DNA from: an uncultured Clostridia bacterium
GTDB taxonomy: Bacteria > Bacillota > Clostridia > Oscillospirales > Ruminococcaceae
Length of the DNA: 64,000 nucleotides
Assembly (NCBI GenBank): GCA_947626165.1
Contig: CANQRG010000002.1
Span: forward strand, 62,001 to 126,000
Reading direction: 5' to 3'
Under the pieces are notes generated by a model. It saw only the letters and a program-made list of their open reading frames with translations, had not been told where the DNA came from and searched no databases. This document shows, one piece after another, positions 1-6,344 of the stretch (position 1 is its first letter; each line of letters begins with the position of its first letter). Position numbers and translations under genes: made by a program.

Positions 1-206
1 AGGATATATAACTTGTCAGTTGAAAAGAATAAAGAATTAGGAAAGAATAGGTCAAAGGTGATGTTGTTTTAGATCCATTTGCTGGAATAGGCACATTTGG
101 AAGAATAGCAAATATGATGGGTAGAATTCCTGTTCTGTGTGAAATAAATAAAAAATATATTGAAGTTATAGAAGGAGAAAATATTTATAGTGATAAAAGA
201 TTATAA
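1..206 (+). pseudogene. C-terminal fragment of a DNA (adenine) methyltransferase
   Basis: The reading frame from base 51 to the stop at 204-206 gives VKGDVVLDPFAGIGTFG, the AdoMet-binding motif found near the C-terminus of DNA-modification methylases that carry the catalytic motif first. An in-frame TAG lies just before it at 48-50. The preceding bases read sensibly (NLSVEKNKELGKN) only in another frame, so a frameshift near base 50 is likely. The 5' part is outside the window. The end overlaps the next gene's GTG start, as is usual in phage-like modules. Methylase class is inferred from one motif only. Confidence 0.6.
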
Positions 207-505
207 AATAATTACTCTTTGTGGCTCTACAAAATTTAAAGATGAATTTCAGATGATACAGAAAAAACTAACTCTTGACGGATATATAGTTATTTCTGTT
301 GGACTATTTGGTCACTCTGGAGACGAAGAAGTTTGGAAAGAGAATATTAAAGAAATGCTTGATGATATGCATAAAGCAAAAAAATGATTTGGCTGACGAG
401 ATATTTGTTATTAATAAAAATGGATACATAGGAAAATCTACAGAATCTGAAATTAAATATGCATTAAAACAAGGCAAACCGGTGCGTTATTTAGAAAATA
501 TGTAA
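190..505 (+). pseudogene. DUF4406-like / nucleoside deoxyribosyltransferase-like phage protein, frameshifted
   Basis: Two overlapping frames together make one protein of about 104 residues. The first, from a GTG at 190 preceded by GGAGAAAAT, starts MIKDYKIITLCGSTKF and contains SVGLFGHSGDEEVWKEN. It stops at 387, just after a run of seven A at 378-384. The second frame continues without a gap as NDLADEIFVINKNGYIGKST to 505. Removing one A from the run restores a continuous protein of the length I recall for this phage family (LCGST N-terminus, ADEIFVIN core). The cause may be a real mutation, transcriptional slippage at the A run, or a sequencing error. The family is commonly carried by phages; its substrate is unknown. 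Confidence 0.6.
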
Positions 506-515
506 AGGAGATTAT

Positions 516-1112
516 ATGGCGTTAGCAGGAAGTAAAATAGCAGGAGGAAATCCAAAAAATAAAAGAGTAGAAAACGATTTTTACGCAACAAATCCGTTGG
601 CAGTTAGAAAATTATTATCAAAATATAAATTTAACGGAAATAAAATGCTGGAACCGTGTGTCGGACAAGGACATATAGCAAAAACAGTTAAAGAGTATTA
701 TACTTCCCCCATTAATATTACAGCATTAGATATTGTAGATAGGGGATATCCGAAAACTATTGTAAATGGTTTTATTACATGGGATACAGAAGACAAATTT
801 GACTTTATTATCACAAATCCACCATATTCTACGGCAAAAGAATTTGTTGAAAAGGGTATGTCATTATTAACTAATAGTGGTCAAATGGCAATGTTTTTAA
901 AAATACAATTTCTTGAGGGAGCAAAACGTAGAGAACTATTTAATTGTTATCCACCTCGATACATATATGTATTCCGAAATCGAATGGCAACATGGAATAA
1001 TGGACACGAACACGACGATATGGGTAAAAGATGGGCAACAACTATGTGTCACGCTTGGTTTATATGGGAAAATGGTAGCAAAAGCGAACCCATTATTCGT
1101 TGGATAGATTAA
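516..1112 (+). CDS. Phage-type DNA adenine methyltransferase-like protein
   Basis: A 198-residue protein starting at ATG 516 after AAAGGAG, 10 bases beyond the preceding stop. It shows an AdoMet-site-like segment MLEPCVGQGHIA around residue 46 and the catalytic IITNPPYS around residue 90, typical of N6-adenine or N4-cytosine methylases. A C-terminal half rich in aromatic residues follows, with no clear target-recognition domain. Length and context (between a DUF4406-like gene and excisionase/integrase) fit small phage methylases that protect element DNA. No restriction enzyme is visible beside it. The catalytic fold is well supported; the recognition site is unknown. Confidence 0.75.
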   Translation: MALAGSKIAGGNPKNKRVENDFYATNPLAVRKLLSKYKFNGNKMLEPCVGQGHIAKTVKEYYTSPINITALDIVDRGYPKTIVNGFITWDTEDKFDFIITNPPYSTAKEFVEKGMSLLTNSGQMAMFLKIQFLEGAKRRELFNCYPPRYIYVFRNRMATWNNGHEHDDMGKRWATTMCHAWFIWENGSKSEPIIRWID

Positions 1113-1176
1113 TATTTGCTAGAATAAAAACAAAAGATATGTTAAAACAAATCACAATAGATTGGGAGATATATTT

Positions 1177-1410
1177 ATGGAAGTAAAAAATGATGAAAAC
1201 ATTATTTATACAATGAAAGAGGTTAGTAAATTATTACATATAAGTATTGGTTATACATATAAACTTGTTAATAAAGGTTTATTACCAGCAATTAAATTGG
1301 GTTCATTAAAAGTTAGGAAAGAAACTTTAATTAATTTTTTAAAAAAATACGAAGGATATGATTTATCAGATGTCTCCAATATTGTTTTATTACATTCCAA
1401 AAAAGATTGA
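1177..1410 (+). CDS. Excisionase-like helix-turn-helix protein
   Basis: 77 residues starting MEVKNDENIIYTMKEVSKLL. ATG 1177 is chosen over the in-frame TTG at 1162 because GGGAG at 1164-1168 sits 8 bases before it. Residues 10-60 match the MerR-like winged helix of the excisionase family (TMKEVSKLLHISIGYTYKLV, then GLLPAIKLGSLKVRKETL). It lies 118 bases upstream of the integrase in the same direction, the usual xis-int order. Its expected role is to bend attachment-site DNA and favour excision. Family assignment is firm; function is by family and position. Confidence 0.75.
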   Translation: MEVKNDENIIYTMKEVSKLLHISIGYTYKLVNKGLLPAIKLGSLKVRKETLINFLKKYEGYDLSDVSNIVLLHSKKD

Positions 1411-1528
1411 CAATAAGTTAAGCTTATGATATAATTAAATACAAACCCAAACAATTCATATTATAAATTATTATTACATATTAAATTTTACATTATAATA
1501 TGAATATTAATAGAAAGAAGGTTCTATT

Positions 1529-2740
1529 ATGGGTGAGTTGCGACTTCGTAAAAGAGGAACTAAATGGGAATATAGTTTTGAAGGAGCAAGAATTAACGGC
1601 AAACGTCAATATATAAGTAAAAGTGGGTTTCGCACAAAAGCCGAAGCTATTACTGTTGGCACAAAAGCAATGGATGAGTATAACAGAGCGGGGGTAGTTT
1701 TTAGTCCAAAAGATATTAGTTTTTCCGATTATTTAGATTTGTGGCTTGAACAGTATTGCAAAGTAAATTGTAAACAAGCTACTGTTGCTAATTATGAAAA
1801 AAAGATTAGATTACACATTAAACCTGCATTGGGCAAATATAAACTTGTAGCACTAAGTCCATTAGTAATACAGAAATTAATAGATGATTTATTTAATAAT
1901 GGATATAGTAGAAACACATTAGCTGTAATCAAAGGCATATTAACGGGAAGCCTATCCTATGCTGTTCAACCACTTGGATATATTCAAAGTAACCCATCTA
2001 TTTATGTTAAGTTGCCGTCTATGAGAGCAGAAAGCACTATAAAAACAAGAACAGCACCACATGTCGTTATATCACCAGAACAAATGTCATTGGTTTTAAA
2101 ACGATTTCCCGAAGGTACAAGTTCTCATATACCTCTTTTAATTGGATATAAATGTGGTTTGCGTATTGGTGAAACATTTGCATTAACATGGGATTGTGTT
2201 GATTTGAAGAATAAAACATTAACTATAAATAAACAAGTGCAATGGCATGAAAAAGATAAAGACACAGGTGAAAGTGGATTTTGGTATTTTACACCGCCTA
2301 AGTACAATAGTATTAGAACAATTGAAATGCCATCAGATTTAACTGAGGTTCTTAAACGCGAAAAAGAAAGACAAGATAAGGCTGTTTCTTTATATAAGGA
2401 ATTATATACTGAATATTACGTAGATGATAATAATAAGCTTAACACTGAGTGTCAAGGAAAGAAAATTAATCTCGTAATGATAAGACTTGACGGAACATAT
2501 ATAATTAGCCGTAATATGCAATATGTTAGTATTATAGCTCGTCAAGAATTAAATCTGCCTAGATTTAATTATCATAGTTTACGACATACACATGCTACGC
2601 TTCTCGCAGAAAAAGGTGCATCTCCTAAATATGTACAACATAGATTGGGACATAAGAATATACAAATTACAATGCAAGTATACCAACATTTAACAGAAAA
2701 AATGTCGTCTGAAGGCGCTAAGATACTTGAAACTATTTAA
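1529..2740 (+). CDS. int: Tyrosine recombinase, integrase of the element
   Basis: 403 residues, start ATG 1529 after AGAAGG. It has an arm-binding N-terminal domain (GTKWEYSFEGARINGKRQY, residues 10-29), a SAM-like core-binding domain (about 65-165) and a C-terminal catalytic domain. The visible catalytic set is R212 (CGLRIGE), H349 and R352 (HSLRHTHATLL), H375 (RLGHKN) and Y385 (QVYQHLT), so the enzyme appears intact. It is the last gene before an apparent attachment junction: 220 bases downstream lies the tail of a disrupted host gene. It should catalyse integration and, with the neighbouring excisionase, excision. An intergenic hairpin terminator follows its stop. Confidence 0.92.
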   Translation: MGELRLRKRGTKWEYSFEGARINGKRQYISKSGFRTKAEAITVGTKAMDEYNRAGVVFSPKDISFSDYLDLWLEQYCKVNCKQATVANYEKKIRLHIKPALGKYKLVALSPLVIQKLIDDLFNNGYSRNTLAVIKGILTGSLSYAVQPLGYIQSNPSIYVKLPSMRAESTIKTRTAPHVVISPEQMSLVLKRFPEGTSSHIPLLIGYKCGLRIGETFALTWDCVDLKNKTLTINKQVQWHEKDKDTGESGFWYFTPPKYNSIRTIEMPSDLTEVLKREKERQDKAVSLYKELYTEYYVDDNNKLNTECQGKKINLVMIRLDGTYIISRNMQYVSIIARQELNLPRFNYHSLRHTHATLLAEKGASPKYVQHRLGHKNIQITMQVYQHLTEKMSSEGAKILETI

Positions 2741-2741
2741 G

Positions 2742-2770
2742 GACTATTAGTATAATCTAATAGTCTTTTT
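2742..2770 (+). terminator. Intrinsic terminator of the integrase gene
   Basis: GACTATTAG and CTAATAGTC form a 9-bp stem with a 6-base loop, followed by TTTTT, starting just after the integrase stop. Confidence 0.85.
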
Positions 2771-2777
2771 ATATAAT

Positions 2778-2814
2778 GCCTACCTATTTTTGCTTTGCCT
2801 ACCTCATGCCTACT
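2778..2814. repeat. Short direct repeats, possible integrase arm-binding sites
   Basis: GCCTAC occurs three times in 37 bases (2778, 2797, 2808; the first two extend to GCCTACC). Short direct repeats between int and the core junction are typical of arm-type sites bound by the N-terminal domain of tyrosine integrases. This role is inferred from position. The AT-rich stretch 2815-2960 shows nothing else. Confidence 0.4.
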
Positions 2815-2960
2815 TTACATAAAAAACAATTAAAAATGTAAAATATAATAAAGAATAATTAAAAGTAATTCATATAGGGTTATGCTAATTTTATAGGAGA
2901 AAATTAAAAAAATAAGAAATTATAAAAATAATAAAAAAATATAAAAAATAATTATTTAAT

Positions 2961-3029
2961 ATGGGCAACAATCCTATGGTTGGAGCAACAGTGGCTTGCG
3001 CCGTTGCGGTAGAAGAGGCGATGAAATAA
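2961..3029 (+). pseudogene. 3' tail of a host gene at the element junction (attachment site)
   Basis: An abrupt change from roughly 85% AT to balanced sequence at about 2961 opens a 22-codon frame, MGNNPMVGATVACAVAVEEAMK, with an in-frame stop 4 codons upstream and no ribosome-binding site. It reads like the C-terminus of a conserved enzyme. It is followed by a strong terminator, as a real 3' end would be. The simplest reading is that the element integrated in the 3' end of this gene, leaving its original tail here while the other end of the element restores the reading frame. I do not recognise the parent gene. Confidence 0.6.
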
Positions 3030-3061
3030 GGGATTTTTTCAAAACACATTATAAAGTTGAG

Positions 3062-3110
3062 TTAGACACATTATCTTTGACATTTTGTCAGTGATGTGTC
3101 TAATCTTTTT
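3062..3110 (+). terminator. Terminator downstream of the disrupted host gene
   Basis: TTAGACACAT at 3062-3071 pairs with ATGTGTCTAA at 3094-3103, with an inner GACA/TGTC pairing and a following TCTTTTT. It probably ended the interrupted gene before integration. Confidence 0.8.
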
Positions 3111-3123
3111 ATGGGTGATTTTT

Positions 3124-3315
3124 ATGCAAAGATTAAAATTAAAACCTATTGTGCTGTCATTTTCAAATGGTTGTGAGATGTATTTAAATGATTGCAGATG
3201 TTGCAATTTAAGAGAAGCGACCATTAGTCATTACGAGCAAAGTTATAAGCAGTTTTATATGTGGTTATCATTTTATGATGATATGAAATTAGAAGAGGAA
3301 AAGATTTATTTTTAG
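3124..3315 (+). pseudogene. N-terminal fragment of a second tyrosine recombinase
   Basis: 64 codons starting MQRLKLKPIVLSFSNGCEMY. The pattern of a hydrophobic helix, Cys-rich turn and TISHYEQSYKQFYMWLSF is that of the SAM-like N-terminal domain of phage integrases. The catalytic domain is absent; a stop follows a short acidic tail. It is not part of the complete integrase at 1529 and differs in sequence. It probably remains from an older integration or a lost XerD-like gene at the same place. Only a terminator hairpin follows it. Confidence 0.5.
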
Positions 3316-3323
3316 TATTTATC

Positions 3324-3360
3324 AATCCTTCTGTACTGTTGAAGTACTGAGGGATTTTTG
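3324..3360 (+). terminator. Imperfect hairpin terminator
   Basis: AATCC...GGATT outer pairs and GTACT/AGTAC inner pairs enclose a short loop, followed by TTTTTGTTTT. Confidence 0.55.
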
Positions 3361-3433
3361 TTTTATATTGCATATTTTATTTATGACATACAGTACAAAT
3401 TTCAGCTTATTTAAAATAGTCTTAAAATTAAAT

Positions 3434-3466
3434 AAACCCCGAAAAACCGTTGTTTTCCGAGGTTTG
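3434..3466 (-). terminator. Terminator of rplM-rpsI
   Basis: On the minus strand AAACCTCGGAAAAC pairs with GTTTTTCGGGGTTT, followed by a short T-rich tail, 14 bases after the rpsI stop. Confidence 0.85.
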
Positions 3467-3479
3467 TAAAATTGTATTC

Positions 3480-3881
3480 TTATCTCTTCGAGAACTGAGG
3501 AGCTCGACGTGCAGCCTTTAAACCGTACTTCTTTCTTTCCTTCATTCTCGGGTCTCTTGTCAGGAAGCCTGCTGCTTTAAGCTGTGGACGAAGCTCTGCA
3601 TTAGCTTCAACTAATGCCCTAGAAATTCCGTGCCTGATTGCTCCTGCCTGACCTGTAACTCCTCCGCCTGTAACTGTGCAGACAACATCGTAGTTCTGAA
3701 CAGTTCCTGTTAGCTCAAGCGGCTGTCTTACAATAAGTTTTAATGTCTCAAGACCAAAATAATCGTCAATGTCTCTGTCATTGATGGTTACCTTGCCACT
3801 GCCTTGATATAGTCTTACTCTTGCTACAGAGTTCTTTCTTCTTCCTGTTCCATAAAAATATGGTTGTTTTGATTCGTACAT
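3480..3881 (-). CDS. rpsI: 30S ribosomal protein S9
   Basis: 133 residues containing [16 protein letters not shown] at the start, [19 protein letters not shown] in the middle and the basic tail [17 protein letters not shown]. The C-terminal KR reaches the P-site tRNA in the small subunit. It is co-transcribed with rplM (16-base gap), the conserved pair in almost all bacteria, and followed by a terminator. Length and motifs are standard; nothing is missing. Confidence 0.98.
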   Translation of the reverse strand: MYESKQPYFYGTGRRKNSVARVRLYQGSGKVTINDRDIDDYFGLETLKLIVRQPLELTGTVQNYDVVCTVTGGGVTGQAGAIRHGISRALVEANAELRPQLKAAGFLTRDPRMKERKKYGLKAARRAPQFSKR

Positions 3882-3897
3882 CTAAATGCTCCTTTCT

Positions 3898-4323
3898 TTA
3901 TAGCTCGTAAGCTTCCGGCTTCTGTGCAGCGTGATTGTGTGTGTCGCCTTTGTATACCCTTAAACGTGTTGCTGCTGTTCTGCCAAGTGTGTTGTTAGGA
4001 AGCATTCCGTTTACTGCTAGTGTCATTGCTTTGTCTGACCTTTCAGCCATCATCTTGTCATACTTGATCTCTTTAAGTCCGCCTATCCAGCCTGTGTGCC
4101 ATCTGTGGAATTTCTGGTCTAGCTTTTTGCCGGTCAATACAGCCTTGTCTGTGTTTATGATGATTACAAAATCACCGCAGTCTGCGTGAGGTGCATATGT
4201 CGGCTTGTGCTTTCCGCGAAGAATGTGTGCAGCCTTTGCGGCAGTTCTTCCAAGAGATTCGCCTGCTGCATCAATAACATACCATTTGCGCTCAATGTCG
4301 CTTGCCTTTGGCATATAAGTCAT
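3898..4323 (-). CDS. rplM: 50S ribosomal protein L13
   Basis: 141 residues with the family's WYVIDAAGESLGRTAAKAA near residues 14-32, RGKHKPTYAPHADCGDFVII and the conserved GMLPNNTLGRTAATRLRVY. It is an early assembly protein of the large subunit. GGAGG precedes the ATG by 8 bases. The transcript begins at a perfect sigma-A promoter at 4404-4432 and carries a leader hairpin, suggesting the autogenous control known for the Firmicutes L13 leader. Confidence 0.98.
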   Translation of the reverse strand: MTYMPKASDIERKWYVIDAAGESLGRTAAKAAHILRGKHKPTYAPHADCGDFVIIINTDKAVLTGKKLDQKFHRWHTGWIGGLKEIKYDKMMAERSDKAMTLAVNGMLPNNTLGRTAATRLRVYKGDTHNHAAQKPEAYEL

Positions 4324-4357
4324 AGTTGTTTTCCTCCAATTAAGTTTTTTCTTTCCT

Positions 4358-4387
4358 GCTTTATTGGTTCAGCATACCCAATAAAGC
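4358..4387 (-). promoter_or_regulatory. L13 leader hairpin in the rplM 5' UTR
   Basis: On the minus strand GCTTTATTGG pairs perfectly with CCAATAAAGC across a 10-base loop, between the promoter and the rplM start. Position and shape agree with the ribosomal protein L13 leader of Firmicutes, bound by L13 for feedback control. Assignment rests on location and one helix; a covariance-model search would settle it. Confidence 0.6.
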
Positions 4388-4403
4388 CGAAGCAACATTT
4401 AAC

Positions 4404-4432
4404 ATTATAATGTTTAGTAAATTGGTTGTCAA
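4404..4432 (-). promoter_or_regulatory. Sigma-A promoter of rplM-rpsI
   Basis: Minus-strand TTGACA (4427-4432) and TATAAT (4404-4409), both perfect, 17 bases apart. The stretch 4440-4562 upstream shows no further feature. Confidence 0.9.
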
Positions 4433-4562
4433 GAGGTAAATTACTAAAATTTTAAAATATATCCTCTATTCTCTCGAAATCTCTCTGTTTTTCTTTAATT
4501 CTCTTTGTTTCTTGAGTTTCATTTCATTGTTTACGATTTGTTCATAAGGCAAACAAATCTAC

Positions 4563-4590
4563 AAAAAAGCCCCTCCCGATAGGGAGAAGC
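4563..4590 (-). terminator. Terminator on the minus strand
   Basis: GCTTCTCCC and GGGAGGGGC pair around TATC and are followed by six T on the minus strand. It would end transcripts from the Fn3 gene and the Fn3 remnant upstream. Confidence 0.85.
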
Positions 4591-4621
4591 TTGATAAGGA
4601 GAGATGTATGGAAATGTGATA

Positions 4622-4819
4622 TCAGTTTGTTTTGACATTTTTCTTAGTCCACTTGCTGTAGGTGTATTTTGGTTTGCCGTCAGCGTTCTTGCTGGTAGTA
4701 TATGCTCTTACTCGTATATAGTATATCCTGTTTTTCTTTATTTTATTTCCTTTTATAGTAATCTTTTTCTTACCTATATGTTTTAATTGATGTTTGGGCT
4801 TTGCACAAAAATTTACGTT
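4622..4819 (-). pseudogene. Remnant of an Fn3-domain exported protein (C-terminal end)
   Basis: An open frame without a usable start gives IGKKKITIKGNKIKKNR, then YYIRVRAYTTSK, then TYSKWTKKNVKTN and a stop at 4622. It matches the last strands of the fibronectin type III domain in the neighbouring gene (FIKVRAFSKS, YGKWSKTLSVRT). The rest of the protein is missing, and it lies only 14 bases behind that gene's stop. It looks like the C-terminus of a tandem duplicate or older relative whose 5' part was lost. A natural terminator follows. Confidence 0.65.
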
Positions 4820-4833
4820 TCATCGTATGAATT

Positions 4834-5736
4834 TTAAACTATAAATTCATTGGTTATTTCATCATAAGTCAACTCATATTTAACGCTTACTAAACCACTT
4901 TCATTTGTTGTATTACTATTTGCATAAATTTTATTATTTTCATATGTAAAGCGAAAATATTTACCGGATACATCAAATTCATGTGGTTTTCCATTAACTA
5001 CTTCAAAAATAAAACCTGTTGATGGTGCTTCATTGCTGCTAGTGAAAGAGAAAAAGCATTTCTTTTTCTGTTTAAACACTTCCACATTGGAATAATAGGA
5101 ACAGTACGAAAAACTTTCGTTTAATTTGTTCATCATTTGTGTTGTTTCACCTTTGCTGTTTATAAACCATATATAAACAAATGCTTTTTTATTTTCCACA
5201 TACTTCTGAGAACCTATAACAGCAAATGCTTCTTTAGTTCCGTTACCATCAAAATCTTCATATTTCCATTCAGCTATTTTTTTACCTGACTTTTTTTCTA
5301 TTATACTTTTTAAATCAGATTCTGTAAGTTCTTTGTGTAACAAAACAGGCTTCGTCCTCACAGATAAAGTTTTACTCCATTTGCCATAAACTTTCTTACC
5401 TTTAGATTTTGAAAATGCTCTTACTTTTATGAAATACTTAGTTCCTGCTTTCAATTTTTTTATCTTTTTAGTACAAGCATTTTTATTAACATTGATTTTT
5501 CTGGCTTTAGTAAATTTTTTGTTTTTAGAAATTTTTATCTGATAGCCCTTTGCTTTCTTTACTTTTTTCCATTTTACCCTAATGACCTTTTTTGATACGA
5601 CTTTTACCGACTTTAATTTAACTCTTGACGGCTTAGCTGAAGTTTTTTGGTCAACTGACGAAACAGGCATACTAATAGCAGACATAGATACAATGGCTAT
5701 TATTAGAATATTTAGTAGTGTTGATAATTTTTTCAT
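4834..5736 (-). CDS. Exported Fn3-domain protein of unknown function
   Basis: 300 residues. The ATG at 5736 has GGAGG 5 bases before it; the in-frame TTG at 5748 overlaps that site and is rejected. Residues 1-29 are a Sec signal peptide (MKKLSTLLNILIIAIVSMSAIS). Residues 40-130 are a lysine-rich fibronectin type III domain (VIRVKWKKVKKAKGYQIKIS ... YGKWSKTLSVRT). The rest, starting at WKYEDFDGNGTKEAFAVIG, carries a DxDGNGxxE loop like calcium-binding dockerin or VCBS-type repeats. No sortase motif is seen. It is likely secreted or wall-associated, and single-gene. Its target is unknown. Confidence 0.7.
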   Translation of the reverse strand: MKKLSTLLNILIIAIVSMSAISMPVSSVDQKTSAKPSRVKLKSVKVVSKKVIRVKWKKVKKAKGYQIKISKNKKFTKARKINVNKNACTKKIKKLKAGTKYFIKVRAFSKSKGKKVYGKWSKTLSVRTKPVLLHKELTESDLKSIIEKKSGKKIAEWKYEDFDGNGTKEAFAVIGSQKYVENKKAFVYIWFINSKGETTQMMNKLNESFSYCSYYSNVEVFKQKKKCFFSFTSSNEAPSTGFIFEVVNGKPHEFDVSGKYFRFTYENNKIYANSNTTNESGLVSVKYELTYDEITNEFIV

Positions 5737-5872
5737 ATTTACCTCCAAATTTTAATATTATACTACATATATGTATTTGTATAGACAATTATATCATAAT
5801 TGGTATTACTTGTAAATACAAAAACTACAAAATTTTCTTAAATTTATAATAAAAGATTTATTTCAATAACCC

Positions 5873-5925
5873 TTGACAACTATAAATCATATGATATAAT
5901 AAACATATGAACAATTATTCATATG
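5873..5925 (+). promoter_or_regulatory. cad promoter and CadC-type operator
   Basis: TTGACA (5873-5878) and TATAAT (5895-5900) are 16 bases apart. Just downstream, CATATGAA and TTCATATG (5904-5925) form a perfect 8-bp inverted repeat with a 6-base spacer. This closely resembles the operators of the SmtB/CadC metal repressors (ATATGAACA...TGTTCATAT). The operator covers the expected transcription start, so a bound repressor would block initiation. Confidence 0.85.
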
Positions 5926-5940
5926 AAAGGAGCAAAGAAA

Positions 5941-6321
5941 ATGTCCGAGAGGGAAGTTGAGAAAGAGAAAATTAAAACTGAGCACTCCGAATGCGGGGGA
6001 AAGTATGTAGAAATGGTAAAGAAAATTAATGATAATATGCCTTGCGAGGAGGAGTTTTACGACTTGTCCGAGCTTTTCAAAATGCTGGGCGACTCGACAA
6101 GAGTTAAGATATTGTATGCACTGTCTCAAGGGGAGATGTGCGTGTGCGATATTGTAGAACTGCTTGATGTTACGCAGTCAGCGGTTTCGCATCAGCTAAG
6201 GCTTTTAAAGCAGGCAAGGCTTGTTAAATACAGACGAAGCGGAAAGTCTGCAATATACTCAATTTCTGACGATCATGTATATACTATATTAAGTATGGGT
6301 ATGGAGCATATATCAGAGTAG
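5941..6321 (+). CDS. cadC: ArsR/SmtB-family metal-sensing repressor, CadC type
   Basis: 126 residues from ATG 5941, which follows AAAGGAG; the earlier in-frame ATG at 5923 lies within the operator and lacks a ribosome site. A winged helix occupies residues 45-115. GEMCVCDIVELL holds the Cys-x-Cys of the alpha-3 sensor site, and an N-terminal Cys (SECGGKY) could complete a thiolate site for Cd, Pb or Zn. DDHVY near the C-terminus could supply alpha-5 ligands. It lies 23 bases upstream of the P-type ATPase gene and behind a CadC-type operator, so it should repress this operon until metal binds. Confidence 0.88.
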   Translation: MSEREVEKEKIKTEHSECGGKYVEMVKKINDNMPCEEEFYDLSELFKMLGDSTRVKILYALSQGEMCVCDIVELLDVTQSAVSHQLRLLKQARLVKYRRSGKSAIYSISDDHVYTILSMGMEHISE

Positions 6322-6344
6322 ATTTTAGTAATGGAGATGATTTT

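Noticed and set aside
4604-4786. Hydrophobic 60-codon plus-strand frame
   Set aside because: It is the antisense of the Fn3 remnant; its hydrophobicity comes from reversed lysine codons.
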